In this document: positions 33,188 through 44,014 of the stretch, piece after piece | Position numbering within the stretch: the stretch's first letter is position 1 | Layout: each line of letters opens with the position of its first letter | Notes under the pieces: model-generated | Told to the model about the DNA's origin: nothing | Seen by the model: only the letters and a program-made list of their open reading frames with translations | The model's database searches: none | Translations under genes and position numbers: made by a program | Assembly (NCBI GenBank): GCA_035048485.1 | Contig: CM068592.1 | Span: forward strand, 40,642,045-40,706,044 | Source of the DNA: Pteria penguin | Taxonomy: Eukaryota > Mollusca > Bivalvia > Pterioida > Pteriidae | Direction: 5' to 3' | DNA: 64,000 bases

Positions 33188-35900
33188 GTAGTATATCTCA
33201 TTACATCATTGTAGTATATTCCATTACATCATTGTAGTATATCCCATTACATCATTGTAGTATACCCCAAGACATCATTGTAGTATATCCTATTACATCA
33301 TTGTAGTATATCCCATTACATCATTGTAGTATATCCCATTACATCAATGTAGTAGATCCTATTACATCATTGTAGTATGTTCCATTACATCATAGTAGTA
33401 TACCCCATTACATCATTGTAGTATATCCCATTACATCATTGTAGTATATCCCATTACATCATTGTAGTAGATCCCATTACATCATTGTAGTATGTTCCAT
33501 TACATCATTGTAGTATACCCCATTACATCATTGTAGTATATTTCATTACATCATTGTAGTATACCCCATTCCATCATTGTAGTATACCCCATTACATCAT
33601 TGTAGTATACCCCATTACATCATTATAGGATACCCCATTATATCATTGTAGTATATCTCATTACATCATTGTAGTATATCTCATTACATCATTGTAGTAT
33701 ATCCCATTACATCATTGTAGTGTACCCCATTACATCATTGTAGTATATTCCATTCCATCACTGTTGTGTATCCCATTACATCATTATAGTATACCCCATT
33801 ACATCATTGTAGTATATCTCATTACATCATTATAGTATATCTCATTACATTATTGTAGTATATCCCATTACATCATTATAGTATATCTCATTACATCATT
33901 GTAGTATATCCCATTACATCACTGTTGTGTATACCATTACATCATTGTAGTATATCCCATTTCATCATTGTAGTATATCCCATTACATCATTTTAGTATA
34001 TCGCATTACATCATTGTAGTATACCCCATTACATCATTGTATATCTCATTACATCACTGTAGTATACCCCATTATATCATTGTACTATACCCCATTACAT
34101 CATTGTAGTATATCCCATTACATCATTGTAGTATACCCCATTACATCATTGTAGTATACCCCATTACATCATTGTAGTATAGTCCATTACATCATTGTAG
34201 TATATCCCTTTACATCATTGTAGTATACCCCATTACATCATTGTAGTATATCTCATTACATCATTGTAGTATACCCCATTACATCATTGTAGTATATCTC
34301 ATTACATCATTGTAGTATATCCCATTACATCATTGTAGTATATCCCATTTCATCATTGTAGTATATCCCATTACATCATTGTAGTATATCCCATTACATC
34401 ATTGTAGCATATCCCATTACATCATTGTAGTATATCCCATTACATCATTGTAGTATATCTCATTACATCATTGCAGTATATTCCATTACATCATTGTAGT
34501 ATATCCCATTACATCATTGTAGTATACCCCATTACATCATTGTGGTATATCTCATTACATCATTGTAGTATATTCCATTACATCATTGTAGTATATCCCA
34601 TTACATCATTGTAGTATATCTCATTACATCATTGTAGTATATCTCATTACATCATTGTAGTATATCCCATTACATCACTGTAGTATATCCCATTACATCA
34701 TTGTAGTATAGTCCATTACATCATTGTAGTATATCCCTTTACATCATTGTAGTATACCCCATTACATCATTGTAGTATATCTCATTACATCATTGTAGTA
34801 TACCCCATTACATCATTGTAGTATATCTCATTACATCATTGTAGTATATCCCATTACATCATTGTAGTATATCCCATTTCATCATTGTAGTATATCCCAT
34901 TACATCATTGTAGTATATCCCATTACATCATTGTAGCATATCCCATTACATCATTGTAGTATATCCCATTACATCATTGTAGTATATCCCATTACATCAT
35001 TGTAGTATATCCCATTACATCATTGTAGTATATCCCATTACATTATTGTAGTATATCCCATTACATCATTGTAGCATATCCCATTACATCATTGTAGTAT
35101 ATCCCATTACATCATTGTAGTATATCCCATTACATCATTGTAGTATACCCCATTACATCATTGTAGTATACCCCATTACATCATTGTAGTATACCCCATT
35201 ACATCATTGTAGTATATCCCATTACATCATTGTAGTATACCCCATTATATCATTGTAGTATATCTCATTACATCATTGTAGTATATTCCATTACATCATT
35301 GTAGTATATCCCATTACATCATTGTAGTATATCTCATTACACCATTGTAGTATATCTCATGACATCATTGTAGTATATCCCATTACATCATTGTAGTATA
35401 TCCCATTACATCATTGTAGTATATCCCATTACATCATTGTAGTATATCTCATTACATCATTGTAGTATATTCCATTACATCATTGTAGTATATCCCATTA
35501 CATCATTGTAGTATACCCCAAGACATCATTGTAGTATATCCTATTACATCATTGTAGTATATCCCATTACATCATTGTAGTATATCCCATTACATCAATG
35601 TAGTAGATCCTATTACATCATTGTAGTATGTTCCATTACATCATAGTAGTATACCCCATTACATCATTGTAGTATATCCCATTACATCATTGTAGTATAT
35701 CCCATTACATCATTGTAGTAGATCCCATTACATCATTGTAGTATGTTCCATTACATCATTGTAGTATACCCCATTACATCATTGTAGTATATTTCATTAC
35801 ATCATTGTAGTATACCCCATTCCATCATTGTAGTATACCCCATTACATCATTGTAGTATACCCCATTACATCATTATAGGATACCCCATTATATCATTGT
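31400..35900. repeat. 2254-bp tandem duplication inside the 23-bp array
   Basis: Two adjacent blocks of 98 monomers (about 31400-33655 and 33655-35900) carry the same rare variants in the same order. The TAGTGTACC variant lies at 31463 and 33717 (2254 bp = 98 x 23). Further right the offset drops to 2251 bp (TATAGTCC at 31923 and 34174; the ACCCCAAGAC variant at 33260 and 35511). A private 3-bp loss of one GTA near 34040 in the second block explains the difference. Confidence 0.82.
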
Positions 35901-38900
35901 AGTATATCCCATTACATCATTGTAGTATATCCCATTACATCATTGTAGTATATCCCATTCCATCATTGTAGTATACCCCATTACATTATTGTAGTATATC
36001 CCATTACATCATTGTAGTATATCCCATTACATCATTGTAGTATATCCCATTACATCATTGTAGTATACCCCATTACATCATTGTAGTATACCCCATTACA
36101 TCATTGTAGTATATACCATTACATCATTGTAGTATATCTCATTACATCATTGTAGTATATCTCATTACATCATTGTAGTATACCCCATTACATCATTGTA
36201 CTATATCCCATTACATCATTGTAGTATACCCCATTACATTATTGTAGTATACCCCATTACATCATTGTAGTATATCCCATTACATCACTGTAGTATACCC
36301 CATTACATCATTGTAGTATACCCCATTACATCATTGTAGTATATCCCATTACATCATTGTAGTATATCCCATTACATCATTGTAGTATATCCCATTACAT
36401 CATTATAGTACATCTCATTACATTATTGTAGTATATCCTATTACATCATTGTAGTATACCCCATTCCATCATTGTAGTATACCCCATTACATCATTGTAG
36501 TATACCCCATTACATCATTATAGGATAACCCATTATATCATTGTAGTATACCCAATTACATCATTGTAATATATCCCATTACATCATTGTAGTATATCCC
36601 ATTACATTATTGTAGTATATTCAATTACATCATTGTAGAATATCCCATTACATTATTGTAGTATACCCCATTACATCTTTGTAGTATATCCCATTACATC
36701 ATTGTAGTATACCCCATTACATCTTTGTAGTATACCCCTTTACATCATTGTAGTATATCCCATTACATTATTATAGTATATCCCATTACATCATTGTAGT
36801 ATATCCCATTACATCATTGTAGTATATTCCATTACATCATTGTAGTATACCCCATTACATCATTGTAGTATATCCCATTACATCATTGTAGTATATCCTA
36901 TTACATCATTGTGGTATACACTATTACATCATTGTAGTATACCCCATTACATCATTGTAGTATATCTCATTACATCATTGTAGTATATCCCATTACGTCA
37001 TTGCAGTATATCCCATTACATCATTGTAGTATACCCCATTACATCATTGTAGTATATCCCATTACATCATTGTAGTATATCCCATTACATCATTGTAGTA
37101 TACCCTATTACATCATTGTAGTATAACCCATTACATCATTGTAGTATACCCCATTACATCATTGTAGTATATCCCATTACATCATTGTAGTATATCTCAT
37201 TTCATCATTGTAGTATATCCCATTACATCATTTTAGTATACCCCATTACATCATTGTAGTATACCCCATTACATCATTGTAGTATATCCCATTACATCAT
37301 TGTAGTATATCTCATTACATCATTGTAGTATATCCCATTACATCATTATAGTATATCCCATTACATCATTGTAGTATATCCCATTACATCATTGTAGTAT
37401 ACCCCATTACATCATTGTAGTATATCCCATTACATCATTGTAGTATATCCCATTACATCATTGTAGTATATCCCATTACATCATTGTAGTATACCCCATT
37501 ACATCATTGCAGTATATCCCATTACATCATTATAGTATATCCCATTACATCATTGTAGTATACCCCATTACATCATTGCAGTATATCCCATTACATCATT
37601 ATAGTATATCCCATTACATCATTGTAGTATACCCCATTACATCATTGTAGTATTCCCCATTACATCATTGTAGTATATCCCATTACATCATTATAGTGTA
37701 TCCCATTACATCATTGTAGTATATCTCATTACATCATTGTAGTATACCCCATTACATCATTGTAGTATACCCATTACATCATTGTAGTATATCGCATTAC
37801 ATCATTATAGTATATCCCATTACATCATTGTAGCATTTCTCATTACATCATTGTAGTATACCCCATTACATCATTGTAGTATATCTCATTACATCATTGT
37901 AGTATATCCCATTACATCATTGTTGTATATTCCATTACATCATTATAGTATATCCCATTACATCATTGTAGTATATCCCATTACATCATTGTAGTATACC
38001 CCATGACATCATTATAGTATACCCCATTACATCATAATAGTATATCCCATTACATCATTGTAGTATATCTCATTACATCATTGTAGTATATCCCATTACA
38101 TCATTGTAGTATATTCCATTACATCATTGTAGTATATCCCATTACATCATTGTAGTATACCCCATTACATCATTGTAGTATATCCCATTACATCATTGTA
38201 GTATATCCCATTACATCATTGTATTATATCCCATTACATCATTGTAGTATATCCCATTACATCATTGTAGTATACCCCATTACATCATTGTAGTATATCC
38301 CATTACATCATTGTAGTATATCCCATTACATCATTGTAGTATATCCCATTACATCAGTGTAGTATATCCCATTACATCATTGTAGTATATCCCATTACAT
38401 CACTGTAGTATATCCCATTATATCATTGTAGTATATCTCATTACATCATTGTAGTATATCTCATTACATCATTGTAGTATATCCCATTACATCATTGTAG
38501 TATACCCCATTACATCATTGTAGTATATATCATTACATCATTGTAGTATATCCCATTACATCATTGTAGTATACCCTATTACATCATTGTAGTATATCTC
38601 ATTACATCATTGTAGTATATCCCATTACATCATTGTAGTATATCCCATTACATCATTGTAGTATACCCCATTACATCATTGTAGTATATCCCATTACATC
38701 ATTGTAGTATACCCCATTACATCATTGTAGTATATCCCATTACATCATTGTAGTATATCCCATTACATCATCGTAGTATATCCCATTACATCATCGTAGT
38801 ATATCCCATTACATCATTGTAGTATACCCCATTACATCATTGTAGTATATCCCATTACATCATTGTAGTATATCCCATTACATCATTGTAGTATATCCCA

Positions 38901-40778
38901 TTACATCATTGTTGTATATCCCATTACATCATCGTAGTATATCCCATTACATCATTGTAGTATACCCCATTACATCATTGTAGTATATCCCATTACATCA
39001 TTGTAGTATATCCCATTACATCATTGTAGTATATCCCAATACATCATTATAGTATACCCCATTACATCATTGTTTTATACCCCATTACATCATTGTAGTT
39101 TATCCCATTACATCATTGTAGTATACCCCATTACATCATTGTTGTATACCCCATTACATCATTGTAGTATATTCCATTACATCATTGTAGTATATCCCAT
39201 TACATCATTATAGTATACCCCATTACATCATTGTAGTATATCCCATTACATCATTGTAGTATACCCCATTACATCATTGTAGTATACCGCATTACATCAT
39301 TGTAGTATACCCCATTACATCATTGTAGTATACCCCATTATATCATTGTAGTATATCCCATTACATCATTATAGTATACCCCATTACATCATTGTAGTAT
39401 ATCCCATTACATCATTATAGTATACCCCATTATACCATTGTAGTATACCCCATTACATCATTGTAGTATACCCCATTACATCATTGTAGTATATCCCATT
39501 ACATCATTGTAGTATATCCCATTACATCATTGTAGTATATCTCATTACATCATTGTAGTATACCCCATTACATCATTGTAGTATACCCCATTACATCATT
39601 GTAGTATATCCCATTACATCATTGTAGTATATCCATTACATCATTGTAGTATATCCCCTTACATCATTGTAGTATATCCCATTACATCATTGTAGTATAT
39701 CCCATTACATCATTGTAGTATATCCCATTACATCATTGTAGTATACCCCATTACATCATTGTAGTATACCCCATTACATCATTGTAGTATATCCCATTAC
39801 ATCATTGTAGTATATCCATTACATCATTGTAGTATATCCCATTACATCATTGTAGTATACCCCATAACATCATTGTAGTATACCCCACTACATCATTGTA
39901 GTATACCCCATTACATCATTGTAGTATATCCCATTACATCATTATAGTATACCCCATTACATCATTGTAGTATATCCCATTACATCATTGTAGTATACCC
40001 CATTACATCATTGTAGTATACCCCATTACATCATTGTAGTATACCCCATTACATCATTGTAGTATACCCCATTACATCATTGTAGTATATCCCATTACAT
40101 CATTGTAGTATATCCCATTACATCATTGTAGTATACCCCATTACATCATTATAGTATATCCCATTACATCATTATAGTATATCCCATTACATCATTGTAG
40201 TATACCCCATTACATCATTGTAGTATACCCCATTACATCATTGTAGTATATCTCATTACATCATTGTAGTATATCCCATTACATCATTGTAGTATATCCC
40301 ATTACATCATTGTAGTATACCCCATTACATCATTGTAGTATATCCCATTACATCATTGTAGTATATCTCATTACATCATTGTAGTATATCCCATTACATC
40401 ATTGTAGTATACCCCATTACATCATTGTAGTATATCCCATTACATCATTGTAGTATACCCCATTACATCATTGTAGTATACCCCATTACATCATTATAGT
40501 ATATCCCATTACATCATTGTAGTATATCTCATTACATCATTGTAGTATATCCCATTACATCATTGTAGTATACCCCATTACATCATTGTAATATATCCCA
40601 TTACATCATTGTAGTATATCCCATTACATCATTGTAGTATACCCCATTACATGATTGTAGTATACCCCATTACATCATTGTAGTATATCCCATTACATCA
40701 TTGTAGTATATCCCATTACATCATTGTAGTATATCCCATTACATCATTGTAGTATATCCCATTACATCATTGTAGTAT

Positions 40779-41099
40779 GTAAAGATGATGGATAAATCCA
40801 AACCACAAGTCCAAAAATCATGAAACCATAGGACATACAAAATCAGTGAAAATGAAAAACAAATGGAAAATAACAAAATATGTCTACTTGAAGAGCATAT
40901 GTGAACCCCTGTGATGGAGTGAGATCAGGTGCCCGGGGAGAGTGAGCATCTCCTGCTTGCTAGCAACACCCGTCACATATACCCCGTAGAAAGAGTCAAA
41001 TCGTGTGAATTCCATATGTATCTATATATGGAGAAGTCGAAGTAGGTAACCTTTTAGTATAGAAGGTGTCAAATCTGTGTAAAGTGATCGGAATCGGTC
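40779..41099 (-). other. 3' tail of the Penelope-like element
   Basis: This is about 320 bp between the stop codon of the element's frame and the satellite. It has no coding signal beyond a 27-codon readthrough frame after the TGA. The distal part is T-rich on the minus strand. It includes a structured motif, annotated separately at 40901-40977, that occurs again downstream at 45649. No poly-A tail or simple-repeat tail is seen at the satellite junction. Confidence 0.65.
40901..40977 (-). repeat. Structured 77-bp motif in the retroelement 3' tail (copy 1)
   Basis: On the minus strand this segment contains GGAGA-tgctcac-TCTCC, a 5-bp stem with a 7-nt loop, next to the palindrome GCTAGC. It aligns along its length with 45649-45727, at roughly three quarters identity by eye. 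The second copy keeps a hairpin at the same place with a different stem sequence. It may be a small dispersed element or a conserved 3'-end signal shared by different mobile elements. Confidence 0.6.
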
Positions 41100-43952
41100 T
41101 CAGTCCAGAATATCATTTAAAAGTCTGGATAACGAGATATCATATGGAGTAATAAGAGTCTCGTAACGACCGTAGAACTTCCTCAGTGACGATGCTAGTC
41201 TAGCACATATGTAACCCTGGTTGAGCAGCTTAACTGAAAGTCGCCTAGCCCTGAGAACAAAGTCATTGTAATTTGAACATGCTCTGGAATAACGTATTAA
41301 CTGAGATATGAATACGCCGTATGCGGGCGATGATGGAATGTTGCTACTAATGAAAGGAAAGTTTGTGATAGCGAAATTGAAATCGTCACGTTTGTCATAG
41401 AGTGAGGTGTTCAATTGACCATTAATCTCGAAAGACAACATAATATCTAAATACGAAGTAGAATTACTAGTTTCTGTGGTTTCTTTGACCTCCAGTTCAC
41501 TTGGATAGATGATGCTAAGGTAATCCGCGAATGAAGGATTATTAATTGAAAGCAAGTCATCTATATATCTGTAAGTAAAATTGAAGCCAAGAGCCAATAG
41601 TTTTTTTCCTTGCGAAAGCAAAGACTGAATGAACTCAGCTTCGTATGAATAAAGGAATATGTCAGCCAGAAGCGGAGCACAGTTAGTGCCCATTGGAATG
41701 CCGACAATTTGTTGAAAAACCTTACCTCCAAACACCACAAAAATGTTATCGATAAGAAAGTTCAACATCTGAATGACAGCTGTTTCAGTGTATTTATTTT
41801 TGGAATCAGAATTTTCCCTAACAAAGTAAGTTTTATCGTGGCCTATTACTATATATTTGAATTTGCGGCTTCCGTTTTTACTAGTAAATGCATTTTGAAT
41901 AATTTCCGCTAATCTGTCTTTTAATTTCTGATGAGGGATCGTTGTGTACAGAGTCGAAAAGTCAAAAGACTTGATGGAGTGAATTTTAGTAAAACTTTTT
42001 GATTTTAGATGTTCTAACAACTCTTTTGAATTTTTAAGGATCCACATTTGATTAATTCCACTTCTGGAATATACTGTTTCGCAATATCTATGAAGGCCAG
42101 ATTTAATTTCTGATAATATTTTTGTGAGTAGCATCGATACAGATTTTGTGGAACACTTCGAGGAACCAGCGATAAAGCGTTGTTTGTACGGAGTTTTGTG
42201 CATTTTTGGAATACAGTACAAATATGGAAGTTCTAAATTCAATTTATTTGAGTCAATACCAAACGTATTGAGGACAGATTTATGATTCTCGAGTACTTCC
42301 GAAACCGAAAAGTTCGTGAGAGTATAAGTAGGATTTCCTGGAGTTGAATTTAATCCTAATTCTTTCACTAGGCTGTCAAAGTAATATTTCTTACAAGTAA
42401 ATGTATAATTATTAGATGCTTTATCTGCTGGTGTAATGATATAATGTTCTTGGAGGAAGGTAAGTTCTCTGACAACATCAGGATCTTTAAAAATAGATTC
42501 GAATCTGGTGTTTACAGAACCTTGTAATTTTCTAATTTTTGATCTCAGCAGTACTGCAATAGATTTTATCCATTCCGAAAGAGTATCGACTTGTACTTCC
42601 TCTCTTTTTGCCCATCGTGTGGCATATTCCTCGCAGCAGTTCATAATATTCTCAAAATTTTGGCTCCATGTGAATGATCTGTGTTCTCTGTATTTTGGAC
42701 CTTTAAGTAAAAGTTCTCTTAATTTAGTGTTTTTAACTATATCGAGATCACCAGTAATGACATGGCCACAAGGAGAATATACGAAATTAGATGAGGAACA
42801 TGCACACGGTTGAGAATGGCATGCAGAGTTGCTAAGATCAAGACACTGTAGAAACCCTTTGTAATTATAAATTTTGGATGCAACTGATGGCGTGTAGCTA
42901 TAGGAAATACATGGCGGATCTTTGTTTTTGAAATATGGAGGTATTTTCTCTACAACAGACTTATGATTTAAAATTTGGCCGAAATTTAAATAATCAATGC
43001 CTTTATTTGCAAATTTAATTTTGATGAAAGGGCGATTAGATTTTTCCATAGAAATATCTGACTTGACGGGACGAAAAAGTCTAGCGGTCGATATGTCCAT
43101 AATAATGCCATCTAGTCTATACTCTGCAGAGCTTATATCAGTAAATATACGGTGTCTGGACGATACGTACAACTCGTGTGTATTTCTGAGTGAAATAGAA
43201 TAAAGTTTTGTACGAATGTGATGAAGGCCCAAAGGTTTATTTATAAATGGCAAAAGAGCATCAAAGGAAATATTATGTATTTCAGGTTTGTTGTATTTGC
43301 GTGTACCATGACTTCGATGCCTCCTCTGGCTTTTGTTGAATAAACCGAGTACGTTAACTGATTGACACGCAGGACTAGTGAGATTACCAATGCTACTAAT
43401 ATTGTCATTGCATCCATAGGGCGAAGCAGTGCCGAGACGTCTTATCCAGTATTCTTCTCTTTTCCGACGAAAAGGAGTGCTCAAATTGGCATTGTTTGTG
43501 GGGTGATATATTTTTTCTATAATTCTAATTTTCATTGAGAGAATAGAGTGGTCAGACTGGTTGAAGTGGCGATAGAGTAATTGGTTTCCACCACAATTTA
43601 TTTTGGACCTGTGACCTGATACTCTTGTACGGAGTTGTCCCTTTGTCTCTCCAACATATATTAACCCACAGAGTGAACACTCAATACCGTACACAATATT
43701 TGAACTCTTACAATTCAAATGGTCAAAACTATGCGTATGAAAGGTATGTTTGGTTAAATTACTCGTAAAAGAATTGTCTGTAATTAAGATGTTGCAAGTT
43801 TTGCAATTTTTGGTCCCGCACTTAGATATTTCACAATCATAAGGGGAGAATTGGTAATCTTTAATTACGTCAACTAGTTTAACCTTACAGGGCTTGATGT
43901 TTATGAAGCTATCCGCATGTTGATACCAGAGTTCATTATTAGTGCTTACCAC
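41100..43952 (-). CDS. GIY-YIG endonuclease / reverse transcriptase polyprotein of a Naiad Penelope-like element
   Basis: The 950-residue frame would nick DNA and prime reverse transcription of the element's own RNA in the nucleus. In order: a cysteine knuckle (C40, C45, C50, C53); a GIY-YIG nuclease with GI at 89-90, YVG at 99-101, R108/R110, H114 and a catalytic glutamate in REEYW (166-167); a CCHH zinc motif formed by C92 and C95 inside the GIY-YIG core plus H129 and H135; a CxC motif (C383, C385); and the RT. The RT shows TPADK at 507-511, the IPKMHK block near 581-586, an insertion-in-fingers-like stretch about 612-655, motif A D664, motif B near 742-767 and motif C YIDD with D798 and D799. 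All catalytic residues are present and there is no internal stop. The first codon used here is GTG. No ATG lies in frame upstream within the element, and the next in-frame ATG is M140, after the nuclease core. The frame stays open to the element's edge, so the true N-terminus is probably missing. The stop is TGA at 41100-41102. Confidence 0.9.
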   Translation of the reverse strand: MVSTNNELWYQHADSFINIKPCKVKLVDVIKDYQFSPYDCEISKCGTKNCKTCNILITDNSFTSNLTKHTFHTHSFDHLNCKSSNIVYGIECSLCGLIYVGETKGQLRTRVSGHRSKINCGGNQLLYRHFNQSDHSILSMKIRIIEKIYHPTNNANLSTPFRRKREEYWIRRLGTASPYGCNDNISSIGNLTSPACQSVNVLGLFNKSQRRHRSHGTRKYNKPEIHNISFDALLPFINKPLGLHHIRTKLYSISLRNTHELYVSSRHRIFTDISSAEYRLDGIIMDISTARLFRPVKSDISMEKSNRPFIKIKFANKGIDYLNFGQILNHKSVVEKIPPYFKNKDPPCISYSYTPSVASKIYNYKGFLQCLDLSNSACHSQPCACSSSNFVYSPCGHVITGDLDIVKNTKLRELLLKGPKYREHRSFTWSQNFENIMNCCEEYATRWAKREEVQVDTLSEWIKSIAVLLRSKIRKLQGSVNTRFESIFKDPDVVRELTFLQEHYIITPADKASNNYTFTCKKYYFDSLVKELGLNSTPGNPTYTLTNFSVSEVLENHKSVLNTFGIDSNKLNLELPYLYCIPKMHKTPYKQRFIAGSSKCSTKSVSMLLTKILSEIKSGLHRYCETVYSRSGINQMWILKNSKELLEHLKSKSFTKIHSIKSFDFSTLYTTIPHQKLKDRLAEIIQNAFTSKNGSRKFKYIVIGHDKTYFVRENSDSKNKYTETAVIQMLNFLIDNIFVVFGGKVFQQIVGIPMGTNCAPLLADIFLYSYEAEFIQSLLSQGKKLLALGFNFTYRYIDDLLSINNPSFADYLSIIYPSELEVKETTETSNSTSYLDIMLSFEINGQLNTSLYDKRDDFNFAITNFPFISSNIPSSPAYGVFISQLIRYSRACSNYNDFVLRARRLSVKLLNQGYICARLASSLRKFYGRYETLITPYDISLSRLLNDILD

Positions 43953-43986
43953 AAATGTTTGATTTCTAATGTCATTTAAGATAATA

Positions 43987-44014
43987 TTGGGGACACCTAA
44001 TTGGGGACACCTAA
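43987..44014. repeat. 14-bp direct duplication at the 5' end of the retroelement
   Basis: The 14-mer TTGGGGACACCTAA occurs twice in tandem (43987-44000 and 44001-44014), directly at the junction with the resuming satellite. It lies at the 5' end of the minus-strand element. It could be a template-jumping scar made on arrival, or a short tandem at the natural 5' end. Confidence 0.85.

Larger units (their letters stand above)
1..40778. repeat. 23-bp satellite array, main block (about 1770 monomers)
   Basis: The whole stretch is a head-to-tail 23-bp tandem repeat. Each monomer has a nearly invariant core, CATTACATCATTGTAGTAT, followed by a short variable part that is most often ATCC, ACCC, ATCT or ATTC. 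Most variation is transitions at these few pyrimidine positions, while the core seldom changes. Every core contains a short dyad, TACA-tcat-TGTA. The period is not a multiple of three and every frame has stops (TAG, TAA), so it is not coding. Phase slips are few: a 9-bp partial duplication near 1465 and again near 4312, a doubled CCCATTACA near 2825, and scattered small indels. Rare variants (AGATCGC, CTGTTGTGTATC, TCAAATAAC) recur at fixed long distances and mark higher-order duplications. No gene or foreign insertion was seen before 40779. The left end lies outside the window. Confidence 0.98.
40779..44014 (-). mobile_element. Penelope-like retroelement, Naiad type, inserted in the 23-bp satellite
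   Basis: A 3.2-kb block of non-satellite sequence interrupts the 23-bp array. On the minus strand it holds one long frame for a GIY-YIG endonuclease fused upstream of a Penelope-type reverse transcriptase, then about 320 bp of 3' tail. The domain order (nuclease first, then CxC linker, then RT) is that of the Naiad/Chlamys group and the opposite of classical Penelope elements. The left flank ends GTAGTAT and the right flank restarts with ACCCC, so removing the element leaves one normal monomer with almost no gain or loss. No clear target-site duplication, long terminal repeat or poly-A tail is visible. The 5' end (high coordinates) carries a 14-bp direct duplication. The open frame suggests a young insertion. 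The family call rests on domain order and motifs read by eye. Confidence 0.9.

Noticed and set aside
1..40778. CRISPR-like array
   Set aside because: The 23-bp units are directly adjacent with no unique spacers, and the surrounding elements are eukaryotic.
41709..43203. Plus-strand open frames of 67-101 codons opposite the retroelement
   Set aside because: They are antisense shadows of the 950-codon frame with no recognisable domain.
43987..44014. Telomere-like TTAGGT on the minus strand at the retroelement 5' end
   Set aside because: Only two copies within a 14-bp duplication, and not TTAGGG. There is no telomeric array in the window.
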